Shown: in pieces, positions 24,711 to 33,311 of the stretch
Position numbering within the stretch: position 1 is the stretch's first letter
Layout: the number at the start of each line of letters is the position of its first letter
Assembly: GCA_018303325.1 (NCBI GenBank)
Contig: JAGVYH010000069.1
Span: 1 to 35,097 of the forward strand
Origin: Candidatus Woesearchaeota archaeon
GTDB lineage: Archaea; Nanobdellota; Nanobdellia; Woesearchaeales; DSVV01
Length of the DNA: 35,097 nt
Reading direction: 5' to 3'
Translations under genes and position numbers: made by a program
The notes under the pieces: generated by a model
Database searches by the model: none
Told to the model about the DNA's origin: nothing
The model's input: only the letters and a program-made list of their open reading frames with translations

Positions 24711-24986
24711 ATGGCGCAAGTAGTAATCACATTAAAAATAATGCCTGAGAGCCCAGAAACAGATTTAAAAAAGATAGAAATAAAGGCAACAGAAGCAATA
24801 ACTGCTTTTGGCGGTCATGTTGGCAAGGTTGAAATTGAACCTGTTGCGTTTGGTTTAAAGGCAGTAAAATTGTTTTTCGTAATGGATGAAAGTAAAGGAT
24901 CGACAGAAGAATTGGAAACGCAGATTGCAAAAATTGAAGAGGTTAATTCTGTTGAAGTAACTGATGTAAGAAGAACTATAGGATAA
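24711..24986 (+). CDS. ef1b: Elongation factor 1-beta
   Basis: 91 residues, standard for the archaeal factor, which is the guanine-nucleotide exchange factor for EF-1alpha. MAQVVITLKIMPESPETDL at the N-terminus, EIEPVAFGLKAVKLFFVMDE in the middle and EEVNSVEVTDVRRTIG at the C-terminus follow the EF-1B alpha-beta fold seen in archaea. AGGAGG lies about seven bases upstream of the ATG, the strongest ribosome site in the window. Probably co-transcribed with the preceding Zn-ribbon gene. Confidence 0.95.
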   Translation: MAQVVITLKIMPESPETDLKKIEIKATEAITAFGGHVGKVEIEPVAFGLKAVKLFFVMDESKGSTEELETQIAKIEEVNSVEVTDVRRTIG

Positions 24987-25072
24987 GTTTTTTGTTGAGA
25001 AATTTTCTTAACTTTTTTAGTCAGGTTTCTATGTCTTTTGCAAAAATAAATCCTACCAAAAATGCGGACAAG

Positions 25073-25103
25073 GCTTCTTTATGACAATCATAAAGAAAGA
25101 AGC
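25073..25103. terminator. Possible bidirectional hairpin between convergent genes
   Basis: CTTTATG (25077-25083) pairs with CATAAAG (25089-25095). An outer GCTTC/GAAGC can add pairs with a bulge. It lies between the 3' ends of EF-1beta and the convergent unknown gene. Confidence 0.35.
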
Positions 25104-25204
25104 ATATATACGGCAGATGCAATTATTTAAAAAAGAAGAGAAGAAAGGTGATTTATCTTTTTATAATGTTTCTTATTTTGTTGATATGTGTTATAATTCC
25201 AATC

Positions 25205-26104
25205 TCATAATCTGTCCATGCCTTCGTTCAACATCTCTAAGAACACAGTAAGATAACCTTTGCCGTATTCTGACAATCTAAATGAAGGCCTTGTATAGAG
25301 TACATAATGAGTAGTTATCTCTCTTTCACGAATTGGATGCACAAAAAATTCAAACAATGGATGTCTCTCTCCTCTAACAACGTTATCCACATAGAACTGG
25401 CCATCATAATCGCCGCTGATGTTAAAGAACATATATCCTTTATCCCTGCCTTCTGGATGGTCAACACCTAACCAATGAACATTAAGATGATGCATTCTGA
25501 CACCAGGCACAACAGGCCTTGGCTTGAAATGAACACCAGTACTGGTCAAAGTGTATCTTGCTTCATAAAACCCACCTGGTTCGTCATCATAAAATAATCT
25601 GATAGCAATCTTCTGATCAGTTGTTTGCTTTAACGTTTGTTGAGTTGATCTTGCTCTTTTTCTGGGTTTTGGAGAAGGATTATGATTCAAAGAAAATTCT
25701 AGTGCAGTCACAAAGAGATCATATTGCGGAAGCGACAAGAATTCATCCTTTGATAGTTTTGCAACTGAACCATTCAAGAATTTGAAATAATGGGTTGCAT
25801 GGATGCCATGTGCTGCTTCGAGCTGTCCAAGCTTTGCCATCAACTCTTCTTCTTTCGCAACAAGCTCTTCAAGAGTGCCTTTTTCAACATTTTTAATAGT
25901 GCCATTTGAGGGAGGATTAATATCATATATACATCCACCATCAATGCCGTAGAATAATTTGTAGGTATTAGGAATGATTGTTCTAGACTGAAATGCTTCG
26001 CTCTTTGGGCGTTCAATTTTAAATGTTTTCACTGACCGCAAGAATTTTGAATACCAACTGATGAACTCTGTCATAAATGGCTCGATTCCTTGGATGTTTT
26101 GCAT
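25205..26104 (-). CDS. Protein of unknown function
   Basis: 299 residues; the ATG at 26104 is preceded by a TATA-like CTTTATAAATC about 25-35 bases upstream, suggesting a leaderless mRNA. I recognise no family. It begins with a helical segment (FMTEFISWYSKFLRSV), has a basic linker (PSPKPRKRARSTQQ, about residues 143-156), and a beta-rich C-terminal half rich in His and aromatic residues (GVRMHHLNVHWLGVDHPEG, FEFFVHPIREREITTHYV). The spacing of His could suit metal binding, but no known motif matches. No signal peptide or membrane segment is seen. It stands alone between EF-1beta and the PIN gene. Confidence 0.65.
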   Translation of the reverse strand: MQNIQGIEPFMTEFISWYSKFLRSVKTFKIERPKSEAFQSRTIIPNTYKLFYGIDGGCIYDINPPSNGTIKNVEKGTLEELVAKEEELMAKLGQLEAAHGIHATHYFKFLNGSVAKLSKDEFLSLPQYDLFVTALEFSLNHNPSPKPRKRARSTQQTLKQTTDQKIAIRLFYDDEPGGFYEARYTLTSTGVHFKPRPVVPGVRMHHLNVHWLGVDHPEGRDKGYMFFNISGDYDGQFYVDNVVRGERHPLFEFFVHPIREREITTHYVLYTRPSFRLSEYGKGYLTVFLEMLNEGMDRL

Positions 26105-26402
26105 TGAATTTTAAGGAATAATATCTTGATTTATAAAGATGATTAAGATAGAAAAATAATAAGAGCCGACCGGCAGCGTTCAAAGTTTAATAGGGGGTTT
26201 TCAAGATAACAAATGAAAAATAGGATAAATCAAGTAAATAAGCGCAGATATAGAAGCTCACAAACCTCTTATCTTACATTTTGTTTATTTCGTGTATTTC
26301 CACAAATTTTTCGAACAATTATTGAAAATCTTCCGATTTCCACCAAATTTTTTGCGAAAAAATCTTGATTAAATTAATTAATCTATTAACCTATTAGTTC
26401 TT
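26105..26402. other. Intergenic region with degenerate direct repeat
   Basis: No gene is seen. It contains the repeat described at 26296-26368 and an AATTAATTAATC stretch (about 26373-26384) that could be the TATA region for the PIN gene. Confidence 0.5.
26296..26368 (+). repeat. Two-copy ~35-40-base degenerate direct repeat
   Basis: ATTTCCACAAATTTTTCGA (26296-26314) recurs as ATTTCCACCAAATTTTTTGCGA (26336-26357). Each is followed by an AAAATCTT word (26325-26333 region and 26358-26366 region). Two imperfect copies in tandem ahead of the PIN gene could be an operator or a simple duplication. Confidence 0.4.
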
Positions 26403-26822
26403 ATGAAAAGAAGGTTTTATCTCGACACATGCATCTGGAGAGACTATTATGAAAATAGGTCGGATAATTTTCGGCCTTTGGGAGAGTGGGCGCTATTTTT
26501 GATAAATAAAATAAATGATAATAAAGAGATTATACTCTATTCTAGCTTTGTTATTGATGAATTAAATAAACATTACGATGAGAAAAAAATTGTTAATATG
26601 TTCGAACCATTTCAAAATAAAGGTTTGCTTATAAAAGTAGACATACTCAAGTATCAAGTAGTAGAAGCAAAAAAATTATCCTTATTTAGAAATATTCCTT
26701 TTGGTGATGCATTGCATGCAATTATAGCAAGAGATAACAAGGCAATATTTATTACAAGAGATAAACATGCCCTTGAACTTTTGGATATTGTAATTGTGAA
26801 AAAACCAGAGGACTTACTCTAA
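26403..26822 (+). CDS. PIN-domain ribonuclease, probable toxin
   Basis: 139 residues, the usual size for VapC-like toxins. The four acidic residues of the PIN metal site are in place: D8 (FYLDTCIW), E53 (SFVIDELNK), D102 (IPFGDALHA) and D120 (FITRDKHALE). Such proteins cleave RNA, often tRNA, when released from an antitoxin. The ATG at 26403 follows an AT-rich promoter-like stretch at leaderless distance. No antitoxin gene precedes it. Instead an RHH-type gene lies tail to tail, the coding ends overlapping by 9 bases, so the two would be made from separate convergent transcripts. Confidence 0.85.
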   Translation: MKRRFYLDTCIWRDYYENRSDNFRPLGEWALFLINKINDNKEIILYSSFVIDELNKHYDEKKIVNMFEPFQNKGLLIKVDILKYQVVEAKKLSLFRNIPFGDALHAIIARDNKAIFITRDKHALELLDIVIVKKPEDLL

Positions 26823-27071
26823 ACCAAATTTTTTAAGATATTCTTTACCAACTTCTTCTCTTATCACCTCATCCATCCATAATGGTGTTTTGGTCTTTGC
26901 CTTGCCAAAATTCTTTTTAACTTCTTCCAATATTTTCTGTTTTTTTAGATTTTTCAGCTTATCTCTTATTGCTTCTCGAATAAACTCTGTCTTTGTGCTG
27001 TAATAAGGTTTCATGGCTTTATTCATCTCTCTTGCCAAATCACCTTCAACTTTAATAGTAATTGATTCCAT
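26814..27071 (-). CDS. Ribbon-helix-helix DNA-binding protein, probable antitoxin
   Basis: 85 residues. The N-terminal ribbon ESITIKVEGDLAREM (2-16) followed by helices around STKTEFIREAIRDKLKNL (25-42) is a ribbon-helix-helix/CopG-type fold. The charged C-terminal tail (KNFGKAKTKTPLWMDEV) would be the toxin-binding part in an antitoxin. TATA-like ATTTAAATATTA is followed by two tandem TAAGACTAAG copies abutting the start codon, fitting autoregulation. It is convergent with the PIN gene. Confidence 0.8.
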   Translation of the reverse strand: MESITIKVEGDLAREMNKAMKPYYSTKTEFIREAIRDKLKNLKKQKILEEVKKNFGKAKTKTPLWMDEVIREEVGKEYLKKFGLE

Positions 27072-27102
27072 AAGACTAAGTAAGACTAAGTAATATTTAA
27101 AT
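27071..27102 (-). promoter_or_regulatory. Promoter and tandem operator of the RHH gene
   Basis: TAAGACTAAG occurs twice in exact tandem (27071-27080, 27081-27090), running right up to and including the last base of the ATG complement. TATA-like TAATATTTAAAT (27091-27102) comes next. RHH proteins bind short direct or inverted repeats, so this is a likely self-repression site. Confidence 0.5.
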
Positions 27103-27200
27103 TTTATGGTTTTTACGTTATGATTGTTAGATTCGACAAAAAAGCAGTTTAATAATTTAATAAAGTTAGAGTATTAAAAGGATAGTACTAAAAAAGAGAA

Positions 27201-28526
27201 TTATATCTGAAGCAATTTCTTAAAATTATCTTTTATTCTCTGCTCAAAATCAACAACTCTCTCACCTTCCATTTTCTCAAGGTCTAAAGATGTCATTAAT
27301 TGTTTTATGGTGTTTATTTGTTCGTTATGTTCATTTATTTCTTCTTGATGCTCGTTTGTTTCTCTTTCTTGCTCTGTTGTTGGAGTTTCTTCTTTCTGCC
27401 CAGTTATTTCAGGTTCAGCTTTTACAATCTTTAAGTTTAATCTGGCCTTGCCAATATGCTCTTTTATCAATGCTTCTTCAATATCATTGCTTTTTTCTAG
27501 ATTTATCTTGATTTCTTCAAACTCAGTTGTTGTAAGTTTGGTAGTATTTTTCATAATAAAATAAATCCCTTTCTGATACATTTGCTCGAAGATATCATCA
27601 AGATTAATATCGCTTATTTTCCCCTCTTTTATTAAGCCAAACATTCTTATTGTTACAATTGTTTTGTTTAATTCATTTTTAAAAATTTCAAGCTCATTTT
27701 CAAGCAGTGTCAATAACTCTCTCCTTATTTCTTGCGGTGTTTTGTTGTTGCAGTCGAAACATAGTGAAACAACATTATAAATTTTTATTGGAAAATGGGT
27801 TAGGTTACCGTCTTCATAAATGTAAAATCCACCATGCTTTAGCTCTTCAATCTCTTTAAAATTGTTTGGAAACAATGGACCTGGATAAACAATTGAGGTA
27901 TACCCTTCCAAACTATGATTTGCAATAATATGTACATGACCGCCTGCATAATAATCAAATCCTTTTGGCAGCAATGAAACCGGCGCAGAATCCATGTCTT
28001 CCAATTCTTTTGGTTTTAGTTCTGTCAAAGCAGTGTGAAACATAAATATTTTGAACCCTTTTTCTTGCTCAAGAGACTCTTTATCCAATGCTTCGTAATA
28101 GCTCTTTTCAAGCATCCCTTTCTTGCCTAAAAGCCCTGTTATTTTTGCTCCTGTTTTTTTGTCTTCTGTAAAAACAAGCGACAGTTTATTTTCAACAACC
28201 CTGCCTTTGACAACATTAATCACTAAGCCTGCATTTTCCAGAACATCTAATATCGTCTTTCCACTTGGAGAAAAATCATGGCTTCCAGGAATAATATAAA
28301 CAGGAATATCGCTTTCTTTCAGTTCCTTTAATTTTTTTACAACTATCTTTAATTTGTCAATTGCAGGCAGGGATGTATTGAATAAATCACCGCAAATTAG
28401 AATAAAATCAACAAGTTCTTCTTTGGATTTGGCAGTTGCCATTAGAAAAGCATCTAAACTAGCTTCTCTTAATTTGGGGTCACGCCAGCTTCCTATGTGG
28501 CAATCAGCAATATGAGAAAATTTCAT
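27201..28526 (-). CDS. mre11: Mre11/SbcD-like DNA repair exonuclease
   Basis: 441 residues. Manganese-dependent nuclease that with Rad50 processes DNA double-strand breaks. Phosphoesterase motifs: DCH (D8, H10) in HIADCHIGSW, GDLFNTS (D47), PGSHD (80-84), MFHTAL and GGHVHI. In well-studied Mre11 the third motif is GNHD; here Asn is replaced by Ser, a variant I believe also occurs in other archaeal members. A C-terminal cap region follows, then a disordered Glu/Gln/Thr-rich linker (about 385-415) and a final helix (MTSLDLEKMEGERVVDFEQRI) of the type that contacts Rad50. No rad50 is in the window. Same strand as herA, about 900 bases downstream of it, with a secreted-protein gene between. Confidence 0.9.
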   Translation of the reverse strand: MKFSHIADCHIGSWRDPKLREASLDAFLMATAKSKEELVDFILICGDLFNTSLPAIDKLKIVVKKLKELKESDIPVYIIPGSHDFSPSGKTILDVLENAGLVINVVKGRVVENKLSLVFTEDKKTGAKITGLLGKKGMLEKSYYEALDKESLEQEKGFKIFMFHTALTELKPKELEDMDSAPVSLLPKGFDYYAGGHVHIIANHSLEGYTSIVYPGPLFPNNFKEIEELKHGGFYIYEDGNLTHFPIKIYNVVSLCFDCNNKTPQEIRRELLTLLENELEIFKNELNKTIVTIRMFGLIKEGKISDINLDDIFEQMYQKGIYFIMKNTTKLTTTEFEEIKINLEKSNDIEEALIKEHIGKARLNLKIVKAEPEITGQKEETPTTEQERETNEHQEEINEHNEQINTIKQLMTSLDLEKMEGERVVDFEQRIKDNFKKLLQI

Positions 28527-28619
28527 CTTAAATGGTTATTATTATTTGTTATTACTAGTTGAATATTACTTCTTTACTTCTTATTATTTTTGTTATTTAG
28601 TATCTCTAAATCATTGAAA

Positions 28620-29153
28620 TTATTTAAAAAAATTCTTTAGGAATTCGACAATTCTTTGGATAACGCCTTTTTTTACTTTTATTTCTTCAACAGGTGGAGT
28701 GATTTCCTGTACTGCATTTGGTTCAGAAACATTAATTATATTTATCTCCTGTGAAGCTTGCTGTGCATTAGCTGCTGAAGTATTTGGGGAGATAATCACT
28801 TTAATCTCTTTCTTTTTTTCAGTCTCTTTAGGTGCTTTAACGTCTATAAATGCCTCGCAGTAAACAGAATTGTTTGTCTTAGTTCTTATTGCAAAGGCTT
28901 TTTTTACAAATAGAGTTACATCTTTTGTTCCGTCTTTATGATCTTTCCAAATAACCTTGCCTTCGCCGTCTATTGTAAAGATACATTCATTATCATTTGT
29001 CACATCAACAAGCACAATCTTATGGTTTTCTACCATCAAAAGCTCGTTTTTATTTTCAAAGATATGGTATGTGTCAGCAGCAACAAATATGCTGGATAAT
29101 ATTAAAGATAGTATTGCAACTATTCCAAAAATAAAAAGTGTTGTTTTTTTCAT
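28620..29153 (-). CDS. Secreted protein with N-terminal signal peptide, unknown
   Basis: 177 residues. GGTGGTGA lies about five bases upstream of the ATG. A signal peptide (KKTTLFIFGIVAILSLILSSIFVAA) with probable cleavage after VAA is followed by a beta-rich domain with two Cys (CIFTIDGEGKVIWKDHKDGT ... SVYC). A Lys/Glu and then Ala/Asn/Gln linker comes next, and an amphipathic C-terminal helix (IQRIVEFLKNFFK) could lie on the membrane. There is no lipobox. No family recognised. Its position between mre11 and herA is probably coincidental, since spacing on both sides is large. Confidence 0.7.
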   Translation of the reverse strand: MKKTTLFIFGIVAILSLILSSIFVAADTYHIFENKNELLMVENHKIVLVDVTNDNECIFTIDGEGKVIWKDHKDGTKDVTLFVKKAFAIRTKTNNSVYCEAFIDVKAPKETEKKKEIKVIISPNTSAANAQQASQEINIINVSEPNAVQEITPPVEEIKVKKGVIQRIVEFLKNFFK

Positions 29154-29425
29154 ATTTTCACCACCTAAATAATATCATAAAGGATAATTGCAAGATAAGT
29201 TATTTACTCAACTTTTGCGATTATTCATAAATAGCTAAGTTAAACAACACCAATCACGCATTAACTCATATTTAAATTTTGAAAACCGCAAAAGTTCAAT
29301 TATTTATATAATAATTATATGGCAATTTATAGGTATAGTAATACTTAATCATTTATAAATTTATTAGATTTATGAGGTATATTTAGCTAACCTTTCTTTA
29401 TAATCAGCTAATAAGCTATATACAA

Positions 29426-31114
29426 TTAACCCAGATTTACACCGCTAAAGTCTTTTGCATACTGCTTGACTTTGGTTTGTATTTCTTTAAATATCAATTC
29501 TTCAAATAATGGTATTTTAATTGGTGTTGCAAATCTAACAAAGTTGCTTGTGACTATTGCTTCTCCCTTATCCAGACATGCAATATTTTTGTCGTCATCA
29601 TTCAGATCCTGTGAAGCTGATTCTATTATTGCTTTCCTTTCAATACCCATCTCCATACCGAGAATTATTTTAGTGTTCATGTTTGCAAGAATCTGCCTTG
29701 GTATCAGTGAAGGCAGCTGGGTGATTGCAATAAGCCCAACCTTAAACTTTCTCCCTTCTCTTGCAATAGTATCGAATATATTTGAACCTTTTTCAAGCAC
29801 ATCTTTCCCAAGAACTCTTGGCGCCTCTTCAATAACAACAGAAATCTGCGGTTTTTCTGCTAAACTACCGTCTGTTTTATACTGCTTATATTTATTAAAA
29901 AGTTCACTGCATATTAAAGAGCCAATAAATATTTCTTGCTGGCTTGAAACATTGGATGTGTCAATTATCACTGTTCTCGCATTTTCAAGCTCTTCTGCAA
30001 TGTCATGCACAGTTGATTCACCTGAATGAAAATCAAATATGCCTTTAGATACAATGTCATCTGATTTAGAATTTAGGCTTAAATCTAATATGCTAAGCAT
30101 TCTTCGTTTTATAACGCCGATTGTTGCACTCTGAAAACTGCCATTTGGACCATAAGATTGGTTTAATTGGTTGCCATATCTTTCTGTTGACGATTGATAT
30201 CCATTCATTCCGGTTAATTTTTCCTTTTCAGTGAATCGTTCTGTTTTTTCTTTTTCTATTTTTTCTTTCTCTGTCTTTTCCAATAATATCGCTTTTATCC
30301 AATCTTGTTTATAATAATTGTAATAAGCTACTAATGCTTCATACTGCGCATCTGACCAGTTAACCACGCCTCTGAAATGAGTTGGCTTGATTAAGCTGAT
30401 ATTTATCTTTAAGCTTCTTGCTCCAGCTGGAGGATTTTTAGAATAATATATTATTTTGTTTTTAAGAGGATGATCTTTTAACCCTAATTTATTCCTGCCG
30501 TAATATTCATCATGCGGGTCCAAAACAAGAACACCGCAAAAATCCTGCTCGACAAGAGACCACAAAATGCATTTAGTCAGATTACTCTTGCCTTTTCCTG
30601 TGGAAGCAGAGATAAGAATATGCTCTGATAAAACAGCATCCCCCTGCAAATAGATATCATACTCAAATATTTTTGAGCCGCTCCTTAACCTTCCGACGTG
30701 CAATGGGTTCTTTGGTTTGGTTATAAACTTTAGATCTTCTTCTTTCAAACCGCGCACATCTGAGAAAAAACAAGGTAAAGATTTACTTATGGTATTTGTG
30801 TCTAATTGTATAAGATTTTTTGCAATAACAAGATTATAATTTCTTAATTCATGCTCAATAAAACTTAAATGCTGCTCTTCTGACACCTGCTCTAATTTAA
30901 TCCCCGATATTAATTCTAAATTAGCCTGTGAAAGCTGGCTGCCATAGATTAAATCATAAACCTGAAGAAGAGTTTTTTCTGGCTTGTCTTTCTCTTGAGA
31001 AACAAGCAGCTCGCCTATTTCCACTTTTTGGTCATACTTTTGCCTGATTAATATTTTGTTATGGCTTCCGCCAATAATTGTGCCTTTAACTGAATCCTTG
31101 ATTGAATTTATCAC
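29426..31114 (-). CDS. herA: HerA-like hexameric DNA translocase/helicase
   Basis: 562 residues. HerA pumps DNA during end resection with NurA and Mre11-Rad50. The N-terminal beta-barrel (HAS-barrel, about 1-75) leads to Walker A STGKGKSN (171-178) and Walker [11 protein letters not shown] (195-204). Downstream [29 protein letters not shown] (arginine-finger/sensor region) and [11 protein letters not shown] are family typical. A Lys/Glu and then Gly/Gln/Ser-rich insertion (about 280-325, [18 protein letters not shown]) is unusual. The GTG start at 31114 is supported by a TATA box (31134-31145, minus strand) at leaderless distance. No nurA or rad50 is visible nearby. Confidence 0.88.
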   Translation of the reverse strand: MINSIKDSVKGTIIGGSHNKILIRQKYDQKVEIGELLVSQEKDKPEKTLLQVYDLIYGSQLSQANLELISGIKLEQVSEEQHLSFIEHELRNYNLVIAKNLIQLDTNTISKSLPCFFSDVRGLKEEDLKFITKPKNPLHVGRLRSGSKIFEYDIYLQGDAVLSEHILISASTGKGKSNLTKCILWSLVEQDFCGVLVLDPHDEYYGRNKLGLKDHPLKNKIIYYSKNPPAGARSLKINISLIKPTHFRGVVNWSDAQYEALVAYYNYYKQDWIKAILLEKTEKEKIEKEKTERFTEKEKLTGMNGYQSSTERYGNQLNQSYGPNGSFQSATIGVIKRRMLSILDLSLNSKSDDIVSKGIFDFHSGESTVHDIAEELENARTVIIDTSNVSSQQEIFIGSLICSELFNKYKQYKTDGSLAEKPQISVVIEEAPRVLGKDVLEKGSNIFDTIAREGRKFKVGLIAITQLPSLIPRQILANMNTKIILGMEMGIERKAIIESASQDLNDDDKNIACLDKGEAIVTSNFVRFATPIKIPLFEELIFKEIQTKVKQYAKDFSGVNLG

Positions 31115-31133
31115 TTTTTTGGGGAAGAGGGCT

Positions 31134-31145
31134 GTTTATATAAAT
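31134..31145 (-). promoter_or_regulatory. TATA box for herA
   Basis: Minus-strand ATTTATATAAAC, 20-31 bases from the GTG start, giving essentially no leader. Confidence 0.5.
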
Positions 31146-31358
31146 ATTGTTGAATAAGAAAGAAATAAAATAGAAAAATAGGAAAAATTCAAAAAACCTG
31201 CTTATTATTTACTTCGCAATATAAATGCATATAAATATAAAAGTCTTCTTGACAGAATAGATTACCAGTAAGTTACAAATCATAATGAAAAAGACAAAAA
31301 AATAATTATTATAATCATCAAGGGAAACTTATTACAAAAAGTTAAAAAATTAAAAGAA

Positions 31359-32453
31359 ATGAGTAAAAGATGTGAAACCATGGATAAAGAAATTGAACGA
31401 TTGCAAAAACAAAAAGAGCGTCTTGAAAACACTTACAAAACAGGAATAATCTCTGAGGAAGAATATCATAAAAGCCTTAAAAGTATAGATTCTAAACTAA
31501 GATATTCTACCAAAAAAAAGACTGATGAAAAAAAGAAGAAAGAAGCAATAGATGAAATTTTAGACGCGAGGGCAAAGCCAAAAAAAGAAGATAAAAGGGA
31601 AGCATACCAAAGAGGAGTAAAAACTATGGACATAAAGAGTGAGAAGAAACAAGTTAAGAAGCATAAAGAAGATAAAGATAGTGAAACATCAAAAATAAAG
31701 ATTGTTCCATATTATGACGATATTAAAAGCGAAGACGAACATGAGTTCACAGAAGAAAAAAAGAATAATAATGGATATGGAAAAAAAGTAAAAAGTGGAA
31801 GAAAAGAGAAAAATAATAATGTGATTAATTCATATAATGATAACAACAATAAGGATAATAATTATGACGGACCTTCTTTTTGGGGCAATTTCGGCGCATT
31901 TTTGCTGTTACTAATAATTATTGTTGGAATTTTATTTTTCGTGCACAAATACACGCAGGTATTAGCGCCGCAATCTAACACAATAACAATCTATGAGTAT
32001 TCTGATTTTTTCTGCCCTTACTCAGCTGCTATGCAGACAACACTGAAAAAAGTCAAGGAAGATTACGGCGTTAAAGTAAAGATTTATCAGAGACAGTTCC
32101 CTAATACAGATATTCATCCGTTGGCAAAGTTAGCTGCTGAAGCATCTGAATGCGCAGATGACCAGAATAGATTTATAGAATATCATAACCAGTTATTTTT
32201 CCCAAAAAAAGAGATTAAAACAGAGAATGATTTAATTAATCTTGCTAGTGATGCAGATATAGAAAACGTTGACAAGTTCAAAGATTGTTTATTAAATCAT
32301 GACAAGCTTGCAAATGTAGAGGAAGATATTGCTGAAGGGAAAGAGTTAGGTGTTAAGACAACCCCAACATTAGTAATTGACGGAGAATTACTTGTTGGGG
32401 CGCAGCCTTATAATGTTGTAAAAGCTGTAATTAACAAGCATTTGAAAGGATAG
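31359..32453 (+). CDS. Membrane-tethered DsbA-like thioredoxin-fold protein with a single-Cys active site
   Basis: 364 residues; ATG 31359, or 31380 seven codons later, since neither has a clear ribosome site. The cytoplasmic N-terminus begins with a coiled coil containing LENTYKTGIISEEEYHKSL (SHOCT-like), then about 110 residues of Lys/Glu/Asn-rich disordered chain. One membrane helix (about 178-196) follows. The extracellular thioredoxin-fold domain has YSDFFCPYSAAM (active-site motif CPYS at 219-222), RQFPNTDIHPLAKLAAEAS, and the cis-Pro segment VKTTPTLVIDG near the end. Dsb-type enzymes normally carry CxxC; here the resolving Cys is Ser. This favours a reductase/isomerase-like or modified role over a dithiol oxidase. 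A link to the Cys-rich surface proteins is plausible. Confidence 0.85.
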   Translation: MSKRCETMDKEIERLQKQKERLENTYKTGIISEEEYHKSLKSIDSKLRYSTKKKTDEKKKKEAIDEILDARAKPKKEDKREAYQRGVKTMDIKSEKKQVKKHKEDKDSETSKIKIVPYYDDIKSEDEHEFTEEKKNNNGYGKKVKSGRKEKNNNVINSYNDNNNKDNNYDGPSFWGNFGAFLLLLIIIVGILFFVHKYTQVLAPQSNTITIYEYSDFFCPYSAAMQTTLKKVKEDYGVKVKIYQRQFPNTDIHPLAKLAAEASECADDQNRFIEYHNQLFFPKKEIKTENDLINLASDADIENVDKFKDCLLNHDKLANVEEDIAEGKELGVKTTPTLVIDGELLVGAQPYNVVKAVINKHLKG

Positions 32454-32514
32454 TTTTAGATAATATAATAATCTTGTTGAAAATTCATAGAATATAAACA
32501 AAGAAAAACTAATC

Positions 32515-33048
32515 TCAAATTGCTTGCATTCTTTTGTCTCTTTTTTTTTTCTCAAGCCATTTGTAGACATTTGCATGCGTGCTTCCTGCGATTAAGCTTT
32601 CAATAGCTCTTCTTGCATTAGAAACATCTTCTCCTAAACCAATAAGACCAACAGTTTTGCCGAAGATGCAGATGTATGTTTCTGTAAGCCCTTCTATTAC
32701 TTTCCGCGCTTTGCCGTCTTTGCCGATTATTCTGCCTTTTATCCTTATTAATTGCGCAGGTGTTTTAACAAATTCTTTCAGCTCAACAAGTTCAAGAGTA
32801 TAATCTTGTTTTAATAAAAGATTAGCAATATCTGGATTAAAGCCACGCGCTATTGCCTTTATCATATCTCTTGTAGAAAACAGGGTTAAAGGATCTTCAC
32901 CTTCAACAATAACATCGCCTTCTTTGCTGTCAATGATTATTTTTGTATGTGTTTCTTCTTCAATCCTTTTTTTGATTTCGCCATTTTTGCCTATTAAAAC
33001 AGCTATTCTTTCTTTAGGAATTTTAATATCATATGAATATTCAGCCAT
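32515..33048 (-). CDS. KH-domain RNA-binding protein, Dim2/Pno1-like
   Basis: 177 residues from ATG 33048. The open frame continues 54 codons further, but that extension reads as non-coding and the conserved protein starts at MAEYSYDIKIP. Two KH domains carry GxxG loops, IGKNGE (19-24) and IGKDGK (108-113). VIEGLTETYICIFGKTVGLIG and the ending ANVYKWLEKKKRDKR are characteristic of the archaeal Dim2/Pno1 family, which acts with the 3' end of 16S rRNA in small-subunit assembly. A 14-base palindrome (33048-33061) overlaps the start codon. Convergent with the DsbA-like gene, 61 bases apart. Confidence 0.9.
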   Translation of the reverse strand: MAEYSYDIKIPKERIAVLIGKNGEIKKRIEEETHTKIIIDSKEGDVIVEGEDPLTLFSTRDMIKAIARGFNPDIANLLLKQDYTLELVELKEFVKTPAQLIRIKGRIIGKDGKARKVIEGLTETYICIFGKTVGLIGLGEDVSNARRAIESLIAGSTHANVYKWLEKKKRDKRMQAI

Positions 33049-33311
33049 TATCTTAAGATAAGATGGGTGCTTTTTAATGTTTGTGGTTGAAGTTGGTTTA
33101 AATAGAGGAAAAGGTGGTGAAATGTTTGGTAATACACACAAAAATACACAAAAAGGTGACCCTAACAATTCAAGTTGTAAGCCAATAATGACCCAAAAAA
33201 TCCTAAACATTTAAAAATTCGAGAGTATTCTTGGTTATTTAAGTTGCATTATACAGCATTATTATATAGATGCGACTAATAAACAATTGATAGATAGGTG
33301 AAATAAGTAAA
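33049..33311. other. Intergenic region between KH and TRAM genes
   Basis: Divergent promoter region. The upstream continuation of the KH frame (to 33210) has a composition unlike the gene and is rejected as coding. A 30-codon plus-strand frame from 33122, with AGGTGG in front, is too short to support. Confidence 0.45.

Noticed and set aside
28620-29153. Possible LspA substrate (lipoprotein)
   Set aside because: The signal peptide ends in VAADT with no Cys at the cleavage site, so it fits ordinary signal peptidase cleavage.
33049-33210. 54-codon N-terminal extension of the KH protein
   Set aside because: The conserved family begins at MAEYSYDI; the upstream residues are hydrophobic and unstructured in pattern, with no ribosome site at the far start.
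33122-33214. 30-codon plus-strand frame preceded by AGGTGG
   Set aside because: The peptide is short, low in structure, and spacing of the putative ribosome site is tight; nothing else supports it.
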